64,000 nt of DNA. Source: an uncultured Oscillibacter sp. (GTDB lineage Bacteria; Bacillota; Clostridia; Oscillospirales; Oscillospiraceae). The DNA lies in assembly GCA_910589315.1 (NCBI GenBank), contig CAJUTB010000003.1, positions 62,001 to 126,000 of the forward strand, read 5' to 3'. Both the position numbers and the translations under genes were made by a program. The notes below the pieces were generated by a model, which was given only the letters and a program-made list of their open reading frames with translations, ran no database searches and was not told the DNA's origin. Positions 49,251-56,889 of this stretch are shown piece by piece; the stretch's first letter is position 1, and each line of letters starts with the position of its first letter.

Positions 49251-49276
49251 GCAGTTTATCCAGACAGTAAAAATAG

Positions 49277-49324
49277 TCAGGCTGTCGAAAGAGCAATTCT
49301 GCTTTTTCGACAGCCTGATTCTTT
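49277..49324 (+). terminator. Terminator after Asn/Asp-rich lipoprotein gene
   Basis: TCAGGCTGTCGAAAGAGCA (49277-49295) pairs with TGCTTTTTCGACAGCCTGA (49300-49318), one mismatch, followed by a T-rich tract. Another GC hairpin, GGCGGGC/GCCCGCC, lies at about 49379-49399. Confidence 0.9.
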
Positions 49325-49445
49325 TCTCGTTATGCCCCAAAATTTCTAAGCTTTGACAGCCTGGCGGTTGAAAGAAACGGGCGGGCGCGGAGGCCCGCCG
49401 CAAGCACCTATGCGGCAACGGAATTAGACACAAAGACCTGCCCCT

Positions 49446-49736
49446 GCGACCACCGCAACAACGGCAGCGGGGTTCGGCGCAGAGGCAAGTCGATTTGGGC
49501 TTCTCGTTTCACCTCTTCCAGTCCAAAGTTTTCCACCAAGCACTCAAAACGCTCTTTTCTTTTGGACCGTGAACGGCCCGTTTGTCTCCGGCCTAAGAGC
49601 CGCCGCGCTGCGGCGGTTGGCCTCCGACACGCGCCTGCGGGCGCAGTCTTTTCTCTCGGAGAGAAAAGAAAATGGGGGTTCGAATTTGGACCAGCTATTG
49701 CAAATAGCAATCAAATGCCCGTGCCGCAAGGCGCGG
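49446..49736 (-). repeat. Dispersed multi-hairpin repeat, copy E (long form)
   Basis: Inverted copy with the same ends and blocks as the others. Between the GGGCCGT/ACGGTCC hairpin and the palindrome TCTTTTCTCTC/GAGAGAAAAGA (49647-49669) it carries about 65 extra bases (about 49582-49646) that form the GC hairpins GCCGCCGC/GCGGCGG and GCGCC/GGCGC. Its left end begins right after the sensor-kinase stop codon. Confidence 0.88.
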
Positions 49737-51032
49737 CTAAGGATTCAGCATGACGGAGGCATAAAAAATAGAATCCCGCCAGGAAAAACGGGCGTCGCCG
49801 TGAAAGCGTTCCGCAATCGCCCGAACCGAATCCGTTCCAATCCCATAGCCCTCCCGTTTGCACGAACGAAACCGCCCGTTTTCCACCACCGGCCGCCGCC
49901 GGCTGCTGTTGTCCACCGTAATCAGCAGCATACTCTCTCCGGTCTGCCGCGCATTCACCCGCACAAACCCGCTCTCCATCTCCGAGGCCGCCTCCAAAGC
50001 ATTTTCCAGCAGATTCCCCAGCAGCACGCACAACTCCGGCTCCGGAATTACCGCCCGTACCTCCATCTGGAACGAAACCTCAAACTCCACACCCACCTCC
50101 TGCGCCTTCTCCGCATAAAACCGCAGCACCGAGTCCACCGCCGGATTCCTGGAAAACGACCCCGCCGCCAGCGGCAGGCTCACTCCATATTCGCTTACAT
50201 AACATCTCAGCCGCTCCATGTCCCCGCTGTCAATATAACCCTGAATCGCCTGCAAATGCTTTTTCAAATCATGCCGCGCACGGCGCGTCTGTTCGATATT
50301 CTGCTTCAGAGCCTCATACTGCGATACTTGCAGCTCCAATTGACTGTTTTCCTGGTGGAGCCTTAAATTTTCTCGGCCCCGCTCCAACAAATCCGCCGCC
50401 AGATGTACCGCAAACAAAAATCCCAAATTCACAGCCCACATAAAAACGATGTTCCAAAACGAACGCGCAAACGGAATACAGCCGCCGCCAGAGAAAAGCA
50501 CATAGTAATTCACCACGCAGAAGGTCGCCGGAAGCGCCCACAAATACCGCCAGAATATCTCGACGTTTCCCGCCGTCACCTGCGGGCGAATTCTGCGGTT
50601 CAGCATCCGGCTGTAAAACGGAAACGCCAGCAGCAGGCCCAGCGCGTAAAACCCCGTATGCATCCAGGTATAGGGCCCAACATCCAGCCCCGGCGTGACG
50701 GTATTCATCAAAAAATAAGCCGTCTCCGTAGCCAGCGTGGCGAAATTCATCAGAATCAGCAGCACCGCCAGGAGCTTCAGCGGGTTCGCTTTTACCGCCG
50801 CCAGGTAAAACGCCAGATACAAGGCCACGGAAAAAACGGTAAGCATCTCCCGAATCCCATACCATAACGCCACCCAAAAAACCAAGCCGTCCATAACCCA
50901 GAGCAGCACGGCAACCGCCGCAGTCCACCTAACCGGCATCCGCAGGTTATCCCGGAAGGGCAGCAGGGCCAGAAGCAGCAGCGGAAAAATATTTACCGCC
51001 GTATACACGGCCAATTCAGCGATTCCCGGCAT
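49737..51032 (-). CDS. AgrC-like sensor histidine kinase (GHKL)
   Basis: A 431-residue kinase of the LytTR-partner class. Six or so membrane helices fill residues 5-195, followed by a coiled coil and DHp region with the phospho-accepting histidine in RRARHDLKKHLQ (about 240), then a GHKL ATPase with LLGNLLENALEAA (N-box, about 330) and GYGIGTDSVRAI (G-box, about 400). Start ATG 51032 has GGGAGGG. It overlaps the response regulator by 17 bases. The multi-helix sensor part suggests a peptide or membrane signal; no peptide precursor gene was identified nearby. Confidence 0.9.
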   Translation of the reverse strand: MPGIAELAVYTAVNIFPLLLLALLPFRDNLRMPVRWTAAVAVLLWVMDGLVFWVALWYGIREMLTVFSVALYLAFYLAAVKANPLKLLAVLLILMNFATLATETAYFLMNTVTPGLDVGPYTWMHTGFYALGLLLAFPFYSRMLNRRIRPQVTAGNVEIFWRYLWALPATFCVVNYYVLFSGGGCIPFARSFWNIVFMWAVNLGFLFAVHLAADLLERGRENLRLHQENSQLELQVSQYEALKQNIEQTRRARHDLKKHLQAIQGYIDSGDMERLRCYVSEYGVSLPLAAGSFSRNPAVDSVLRFYAEKAQEVGVEFEVSFQMEVRAVIPEPELCVLLGNLLENALEAASEMESGFVRVNARQTGESMLLITVDNSSRRRPVVENGRFRSCKREGYGIGTDSVRAIAERFHGDARFSWRDSIFYASVMLNP

Positions 51033-51753
51033 AATCCGGCCCTCCCCTCGCCTGCCCATACGAATAATCCAGAAACTGTTCCCGCACCATCCGGTATTTC
51101 AGGCGGCTGATGGGAAGCCGCTGTCCATCCCGCAGCAAAAACGAGTCCGGCAACAGCTTTTCCACCGCCGCAAAGTGAACCACCAGCCCTTTCATGCAGT
51201 CGCAGAAACCCCGGTGGGCCAACAACAGCGGCGCAAATTCCCCCTGGTTCATCATCGCCCAGGTTTCGCCGCCGTCCAGAAAGTGAATGTGTACCCGGCG
51301 GTTTTCATACTCCGTCCAGGCCACTTGCGACAGCGGGAGCTTTTCCGGTCCAAACCGGCCCGGAACCGTCACATAGCGTTCCCGGGCAGCCGGGCCGCAG
51401 CGTTCCAGCGCGCGCTTGAGCTTTTCATAGCCGTAGGGCTTCACCAGATACCACGAGGAAGCCACTTCATAGCTCTCAACGGCAAATTCGTCCGTGGCGG
51501 TGCTGAAAATCAGGCGGCAGTCCTTGTCCATAGCCCGAATGCGCCGGGCGGTCTCCATGCCGTCCATGCCCGCAAGGAACACATCCAGAAAAATAACGTC
51601 CCACTCTCCTGCGGCAAACGTCTTTAGAAACATTTCCCCGTTTTCAAAACACTCCACTATCACCGGCGCAGCGTTTTCCTCTCCCCAGCGGACCAGATAA
51701 CCGGCCAACTCCTTCCGGTCCTTAGCCGCATCATCTACAATTGCTGTGCGCAT
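51016..51753 (-). CDS. LytTR-family response regulator
   Basis: A 245-residue regulator: receiver domain (about 1-120) with acidic pocket DDAAKD and phospho-acceptor in DVIFLDVFLAGMDG (about Asp 57), and a C-terminal LytTR DNA-binding domain (about 135-240) with VAWTEYENRRVHIHF and LPISRLKYRMVREQF. Start ATG 51753 follows GGAGGGAATGG; a longer frame to 51867 has no site. It is upstream of and overlaps the kinase gene, a complete AgrC/AgrA-like pair. Targets are unknown; the 274-base region upstream may hold its own site. Confidence 0.9.
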   Translation of the reverse strand: MRTAIVDDAAKDRKELAGYLVRWGEENAAPVIVECFENGEMFLKTFAAGEWDVIFLDVFLAGMDGMETARRIRAMDKDCRLIFSTATDEFAVESYEVASSWYLVKPYGYEKLKRALERCGPAARERYVTVPGRFGPEKLPLSQVAWTEYENRRVHIHFLDGGETWAMMNQGEFAPLLLAHRGFCDCMKGLVVHFAAVEKLLPDSFLLRDGQRLPISRLKYRMVREQFLDYSYGQARGGPDYAGNR

Positions 51754-51926
51754 ACTCCATTCCCTCCGCCGAAAAAAATGCATAATTATTTTTATTCTAT
51801 CATACATCCAAAATCCAAAGGGATACATTTTGCGCATATTTACGACATCTTGTGACAATATTCCCAAAATCTCCCATTACTCGGGTGAAAAAACAGCCCG
51901 TCCATAATCATCGCCGCAAAATATGG

Positions 51927-51955
51927 TTTACAAAACCGCATCCCAGTGTTACAAT
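51927..51955 (+). promoter_or_regulatory. Sigma-A promoter for DUF1836-degV operon
   Basis: TTTACA (51927-51932), 17-base spacer, TACAAT (51950-51955), about 73 bases before the DUF1836 gene. Confidence 0.7.
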
Positions 51956-52027
51956 AACCGCGGAATCAACCGCCGCCCGGATTCGCCGTGCGGCGCGCTG
52001 CAAACCGTTTCAAAGAAAGGATATTGC

Positions 52028-52618
52028 ATGAACGACCTAACCGCACTGCAAAAACGACTCCGGGAACAGCGGCCTGTGGAGTGGAACCAGCTCCCGGATT
52101 TCGCCCTTTACATGGACCAGGTCCTCTCCTATATGGACCGGCAGATCCTGCGCTTCGACGGCGACGACGGACTTACCGCCGCCATGGTAAATAACTACAC
52201 AAAAAGCGGACTCGCCCCCCGGGCCGAGGGAAAAAAATACAGCCGGGAACACCTCGCCTACTTCACGGCGATCTGTATTCTCAAGCGCGTCATGTCCACC
52301 CGGGACATGGACCTGCTCATCCGCCAGGAATTGCAAGGGGAACGCGGCATCGCGGACGGCTACGCCGCCTTCTGCGGCAGCCTGGACCAAGCCCTCAACA
52401 TCACCGCCGGAGAGTTGGAACAGCGGGCCGAAAACGGCCAGCTCTCCGACGCCGGAACCGCCGACGCCGCCATTCACTTCGCGCTCCTGAGCTACGCCGC
52501 CGGAGTGGCCAGCAGCCGCTGTGTGGCTCTTCTGCGCCGCAGCGCGGAAAAAAAGGAACCCGGCAAAAAAGACGGCGGTAAAAAGGAACCCGGCAAAAAA
52601 GAAAAGGAGCGTGACTGA
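52028..52618 (+). CDS. DUF1836 protein
   Basis: A 196-residue protein of the DUF1836 (YitT-operon/BS_ykrK-like) family. Residues about 20-100 hold the defining pattern DFALYMDQVLSYMDRQI ... VNNYTKSGLAP ... YSREHLAYFTAICILK, an HTH-like fold that may bind DNA. The C-terminal end is a repetitive Lys-rich tail with two GKKDGGKKEPGKKE-type repeats. ATG 52028 follows AAAGGA. It ends three bases before the DegV gene, so the pair is cotranscribed; such pairing is common in clostridia. Confidence 0.88.
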   Translation: MNDLTALQKRLREQRPVEWNQLPDFALYMDQVLSYMDRQILRFDGDDGLTAAMVNNYTKSGLAPRAEGKKYSREHLAYFTAICILKRVMSTRDMDLLIRQELQGERGIADGYAAFCGSLDQALNITAGELEQRAENGQLSDAGTADAAIHFALLSYAAGVASSRCVALLRRSAEKKEPGKKDGGKKEPGKKEKERD

Positions 52619-52620
52619 TC

Positions 52621-53493
52621 ATGGCCGCTTATACCATCCTGACCGACAGCTGCTGCGATCTCCCCGCGGAACTGGCCGCGGAACTGGAGCTGGAGGTTCT
52701 TCCCTTGCGTCTCGAGATGTCCGGCTCTACCTACCGGAATTATCTGGACGGCCGTGAAATCGGCTTCCAGGAATTTTACAGCCGCATCCGCGGCGGTGAA
52801 AACGCCGTTACCTCCGCCGTAAGCGTGGGCGACTTTGAAACGGCTATGCGGGCCGTTCTGGACCGGGGCGAGGATTTGCTGTGCATCTGCTTCTCCTCCG
52901 CCCTCTCCGCCACCTATCAATCCGCCTCCATCGCCGCGGACAGTTTGCGGGAGGCGTACCCGGACCGGACGCTTTATGTGGTGGACTCCCTCTGCGCTTC
53001 TATGGGGCAGGGGCTTCTCGTGTGGCTCTGCGCCCAGGAAAAACGGAATGGAAAATCCATTCACGAGGTCCGGGATTTTGCTGAGCAGCAAAAGGGCTCC
53101 ATCTGCCACTGGTTCACCGTGGACGACCTGTATCACCTCAAACGCGGCGGGCGCGTCAGCGCAACCACGGCTTTGTTTGGCACCATGCTTTCCATCAAGC
53201 CCGTGCTCCACGTGGACACAGAAGGACGGCTCATTCCCATGGAGAAAGCCCGGGGCCGCAAGGCGTCCCTGACGGCCCTGGTGGACCAGATGGAGGAAAC
53301 CGCCGTCTCGCCGGGCTATCAGACCGTTTTCATCAGCCATGGCGACTGCCTGGACGATGCGAAATTCGTCGCCTCCGAAATCCGCCGCCGCTTCGGAACC
53401 CAAAACATCATCATTGGCTACATCGGTCCCGTCATCGGCAGTCACACCGGCGCGGGCGTCGTGGCCCTGTTCTTCACCGGAAGCAGCCGGTAA
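52621..53493 (+). CDS. DegV-family fatty-acid-binding protein (second copy)
   Basis: A 290-residue FakB-like protein with TILTDSCCDLP (about residues 5-15), FSSALSATYQSA (about 92-103), VVDSLCASMGQG and LKRGGRVS (conserved Arg region, about 171-178). It differs widely from the copy at 45724, so the two probably bind different fatty acids, as FakB1/FakB2 do. It is cotranscribed with DUF1836 and followed five bases later by the damaged histidine phosphatase. Confidence 0.92.
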   Translation: MAAYTILTDSCCDLPAELAAELELEVLPLRLEMSGSTYRNYLDGREIGFQEFYSRIRGGENAVTSAVSVGDFETAMRAVLDRGEDLLCICFSSALSATYQSASIAADSLREAYPDRTLYVVDSLCASMGQGLLVWLCAQEKRNGKSIHEVRDFAEQQKGSICHWFTVDDLYHLKRGGRVSATTALFGTMLSIKPVLHVDTEGRLIPMEKARGRKASLTALVDQMEETAVSPGYQTVFISHGDCLDDAKFVASEIRRRFGTQNIIIGYIGPVIGSHTGAGVVALFFTGSSR

Positions 53494-53498
53494 GCCCG

Positions 53499-54093
53499 AT
53501 GCGGACACGGGCATATTTTGTCCGGCACGCACAGCCGCAATACCGTCATAAGGACGACCGGACCAGGCCGCTTTCGGCAGAGGGGATTTCCGATTCGGAA
53601 TTAGTGACGAAAGCCTTGAAGGACAAAGTAATTGACGCATTTTATTGCAGTTCCTACAAACGCAGCCCGGACACCATCCGGGGAGCCGCGGCATATTACG
53701 GGCTGGACATTTGGACGGACGAACGCCTGCGGGAACGCGAAGCGGGCAAAAGCGGAAATCCATTTCCCATGTTTCAAAAGCGTTGGGCCGGCTTCCGCTA
53801 TCACGAGGACGGCGGCGAATCCCATTGCGGCGGTTCAGAAGCGGAACATCGCCGCATTACGGAAAATCTTAGCCGGAAACGACGGGAAACGCATGGCGAT
53901 CAGAACCCACGGCGCCGCCTTATGCTCCATCATCCAGTATTATCAGCCCTCGTTCAGGTACTCGGATTTTCTGCGCGTCATCGACTGGATGCCTTATATG
54001 GTGGAATTGGATTTTGAAAACCGGCAGTTTGTCTCCCCTCGCGAGCATCTGCATCTTGAAAAAACATATCCCAAAACCGGAAAGGAGCAGGAA
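53499..54093 (+). pseudogene. Histidine phosphatase gene with a one-base frameshift
   Basis: ATG 53499 opens a phosphoglycerate-mutase-like phosphatase with the first catalytic motif VRHAQPQY. In that frame the family sequence breaks off after GGES at about 53820, but the +1 frame continues it as IAAVQKRNIAALRKIL and the second catalytic motif IRTHGAALCS. Removing one C from CCC at 53821-53823 joins both halves. The first frame stops at 54017; the second stays open into prmA. Either the base is a sequence error or the gene is inactive. Confidence 0.85.
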
Positions 54094-55047
54094 ATGCACT
54101 GGCTGGAAATACACATTGATACCAACGCCGCTGGGCTGGAGGAAGTACAGGCGTTGCTGTCCGCTCAGGACATCGACGGAATTCAGATCGAGGACGAAAC
54201 GGACTTCCAAGACTTTCTCGAAAACAACCGGGATTATTGGGACTACGTGGACGAAGACCTGTCCCGGCGCATGGAGGGCCGCTCCCGCGTCACCTTTTAC
54301 CTGGAATCCAACGAGGCTGGGTTTGCCAAAATGGGACAGGTGCGGATTGCCCTGGACGCGCTGAAAAAACAGCGGTCCGACTGCGGCCCGCTGATCATGT
54401 CCCTGGACGACGTGCAGGACGCCGACTGGGAAAACAACTGGAAGCAATATTACAAGCCCATGGAAATTGGCCGCCGTCTCCTCATCATCCCCCAATGGGA
54501 ACAGGCAGAACCAGGAGAACGCATCCCCCTTTATCTGGACCCCGGCCTGACCTTCGGCACCGGCGCGCACGCCTCTACGCGGCTGTGTCTGGAAACCATG
54601 GAGGATTTCATTCGCGGCGGCGAGCGGGTGCTGGACCTGGGCTGCGGCAGCGGAATTCTGTCCATTGCCGCCCTGCGGCTGGGGGCCGCGTCGGCTCTGG
54701 CGGTGGACATCGACGACAAATGCCGGGACGCCGCCCGGGACAACGCCGCTCTGAACGATCTTGCGCCCGATGCCTGCCGCGTCCTCACCGGCAATATCCT
54801 CACCGACGAAGCCCTGGCGGCGGAGATCGGCGGGGGGTACGACGTAGTATTTGCCAACATCGTAGCGGACGTAATCATTTCGCTGGCCCCCCGCATTCGG
54901 GGACTTCTGGCGGAAAACGGCCGTTTCCTCTGCTCCGGCATCATCGAAGGCCGGGCGGATGAAACCGCCGCCGCCCTCTCCGCCAACGGTGTGGAGGTTC
55001 TGGAACGCCGGGAGGACAACGGCTGGAACGCCTTTCTATGCAAGTGA
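54094..55047 (+). CDS. prmA: Ribosomal protein L11 methyltransferase
   Basis: PrmA trimethylates lysines and the N-terminus of ribosomal protein L11. The 317-residue protein has the small substrate-recognition domain (about 1-115, with DWENNWKQYYKP at its end), the linker and GTGAHASTRLCLE (about 158-170), then SAM motif I VLDLGCGSGILSIAA (about 183-197) and NIVADVII. ATG 54094 has AAAGGAG six bases upstream, so it is translated on its own although the phosphatase reading frame is open into it. A strong terminator follows. Confidence 0.95.
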   Translation: MHWLEIHIDTNAAGLEEVQALLSAQDIDGIQIEDETDFQDFLENNRDYWDYVDEDLSRRMEGRSRVTFYLESNEAGFAKMGQVRIALDALKKQRSDCGPLIMSLDDVQDADWENNWKQYYKPMEIGRRLLIIPQWEQAEPGERIPLYLDPGLTFGTGAHASTRLCLETMEDFIRGGERVLDLGCGSGILSIAALRLGAASALAVDIDDKCRDAARDNAALNDLAPDACRVLTGNILTDEALAAEIGGGYDVVFANIVADVIISLAPRIRGLLAENGRFLCSGIIEGRADETAAALSANGVEVLERREDNGWNAFLCK

Positions 55048-55065
55048 AAACCCGTCTGAAACGCA

Positions 55066-55098
55066 GAGGCCCGGTGGAATTCCACCGGGCCTCGTTTT
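55066..55098. terminator. Terminator between prmA and J-protein gene
   Basis: GAGGCCCGGTGGA pairs perfectly with TCCACCGGGCCTC (55066-55093), followed by GTTTT; A-rich on the other side, so it may serve both convergent genes. Confidence 0.92.
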
Positions 55099-55104
55099 CT
55101 GCGG

Positions 55105-56889
55105 TCAATCCTTGATCCGGTTCCAGACGGAAATCATACGATGTTCGCCCAGGCTCTCCACCGTGCGGAACTCCATGCCGCCGCTGTGCATCTCCTGGCG
55201 CAGCTCCGCCTGGCTCAATCCGCTGTCCAGCAGCTCCGGCGGAATGCAATACAACGCCGTGCCGCTCTCGGAGAGGAAATAGTGGGCCAGTTCCGTCTGG
55301 GAGGGCGGCGTTTCCAGCGCGCTCACCCAGAAAAAGGCGTCGCCGTCGATCTGCACCGTACCCTGTTCGATCAAAACATAGTCATCTGTCCCCAATTCCT
55401 CCGCCGCCGCGCCGGTCTCCTCCGCAATATACCGGCAGATGTTCGGCCCGAATTGGTTCTCGTAAACGCTGCGGGCATAAGCGGCGTCGAAATCGCTCTC
55501 CGTGGATACGCTGCTGTAAAAATTCATCTCGCCGTAGCAGAGAAACACCTCGAATTCCGGCGGGCGGTTCCGATACCACTCCTCGGTTTTCAGCCCTTCC
55601 AGACGCTCTCCCAGGGCCGTGATAAATTCTCCCGCCCCCGCCAGCGGCAGCTGAAACAGATACGCGCCGGGCGTCTCCCCAAGATTTCCCTGATAGCCGC
55701 CGTTCGCGCTGTCGTAGTCCAAATCCAGCTCCCATTCCTCCGCAAAATCCGTCAGCGATGTCATGACCATGCGGTCCGCATAGTTGGACTGATACCCGAG
55801 GGCTCCCCGCTCCAGGTCCCGCTCGCCGTCCTGGTAGGCGAAGAAATATTCGTCCGGACTGTCCGCCGGGGCGTAGACGCAGGCTTTGACAAAATCCGAA
55901 TCCTGCGGGCCGTCCTCCTCGGAGTACCGGAAGGACTTCTCCGGAAATGGCCGTATCATTTCGCGGCCCAGGTCCTCTGCTAACCATTCCAGGCATTGTT
56001 CCTCCCAGGGGACGGAACCAAACTTGGCGGCAATTTCCTTGACGGACCCCACCAGCACGCTCCCCACGCCGACTGCAATGAGAAGCAGCAGCCATGCCGT
56101 CGCGGCGACGCGGACCACCTTCTGTCTGGAATCCATCGGCGGACGCTTTTTCCGGCGCAGACGCCAGCGGTCCCTCCGCCCCACGCCCAGGAGCTGATAC
56201 AGCCGCCGGTATTCCGGCCGTCCCGCGCCCTTTTCAAACCCGTACGCCTCAAAAAACGCCGTTCGGACCTCCGGGGACAAGTCGGGATGCTGTTCCACGA
56301 AATCCTCCAGGGCAAAGACAAAATCCAAGTTTCCCCGTGCGTTCCAGAAAACCGGGCTGTTCAAAAAACGCCGCCACACCAGCGGTTCCGCCCCGGAGTC
56401 GTACAGCACTTCCACCGCGTGGGCCGCGGTCATCACCGCTTCCCAAGCGTCCGCCTCGTCGCTGGACCGCCGCCGCTGTTCCTCCTCCTGGGCGGCGCGG
56501 CGGTCCCGGTTTTTCCGCCGGAGTTCCTCCAGCTTCCGGCGGCGGGCCTCCTGAGCCTCCGCCTCGCCCTCCGCAAACAGGCGGTCGTAGTCCCAATCCT
56601 CCGCCGTTTTCTCCGGCTCCGGCCCGTCGGACGGTTCAGCTCTCAACTCCGTATTCGGGTCCGGTTCTTCCCAGGCTGCCTGCGGCGGGTCTGGCGGGGA
56701 CTCCGGCAACGACCCCCGCGCGCTCTGCCGCGCATGGCGGCACGCCGCCTGATATGCGCTGTGCAGACGCTGGAAGCCCTCTGGGTCCTCCTCCGGGTGG
56801 TTGTCCTTCAGAAGCTGGGCGTAGGCCCGACGAATCTCCGTCAGGTCCGCCGCCCCAGACAGGCCCAATTCGCTCCACGGCCAGTTCAC
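55105..56889 (-). CDS. Membrane-anchored J-domain protein (DjlB/DjlC-like)
   Basis: A 594-residue protein. The N-terminal J domain (about 1-55) has IRRAYAQLLKDNHPEEDPEG, that is HPE in place of HPD, as is typical of the DjlB/DjlC-type family. A charged, Arg/Glu-rich coiled coil (about 95-150) and a helical region precede one membrane helix (about 272-293), and the remaining 300 residues are outside, of unknown fold. It overlaps the Hsp70 gene by four bases (ATGA), so the two are made together: the J part would stimulate that Hsp70 at the membrane. Confidence 0.85.
   Translation of the reverse strand: MNWPWSELGLSGAADLTEIRRAYAQLLKDNHPEEDPEGFQRLHSAYQAACRHARQSARGSLPESPPDPPQAAWEEPDPNTELRAEPSDGPEPEKTAEDWDYDRLFAEGEAEAQEARRRKLEELRRKNRDRRAAQEEEQRRRSSDEADAWEAVMTAAHAVEVLYDSGAEPLVWRRFLNSPVFWNARGNLDFVFALEDFVEQHPDLSPEVRTAFFEAYGFEKGAGRPEYRRLYQLLGVGRRDRWRLRRKKRPPMDSRQKVVRVAATAWLLLLIAVGVGSVLVGSVKEIAAKFGSVPWEEQCLEWLAEDLGREMIRPFPEKSFRYSEEDGPQDSDFVKACVYAPADSPDEYFFAYQDGERDLERGALGYQSNYADRMVMTSLTDFAEEWELDLDYDSANGGYQGNLGETPGAYLFQLPLAGAGEFITALGERLEGLKTEEWYRNRPPEFEVFLCYGEMNFYSSVSTESDFDAAYARSVYENQFGPNICRYIAEETGAAAEELGTDDYVLIEQGTVQIDGDAFFWVSALETPPSQTELAHYFLSESGTALYCIPPELLDSGLSQAELRQEMHSGGMEFRTVESLGEHRMISVWNRIKD

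Noticed and set aside
49679..49700. GGTTCGAAT in copy E, resembling the T-loop of a tRNA
   Set aside because: No acceptor stem, D-arm or anticodon arm can be built around it, and the other repeat copies have other bases there.
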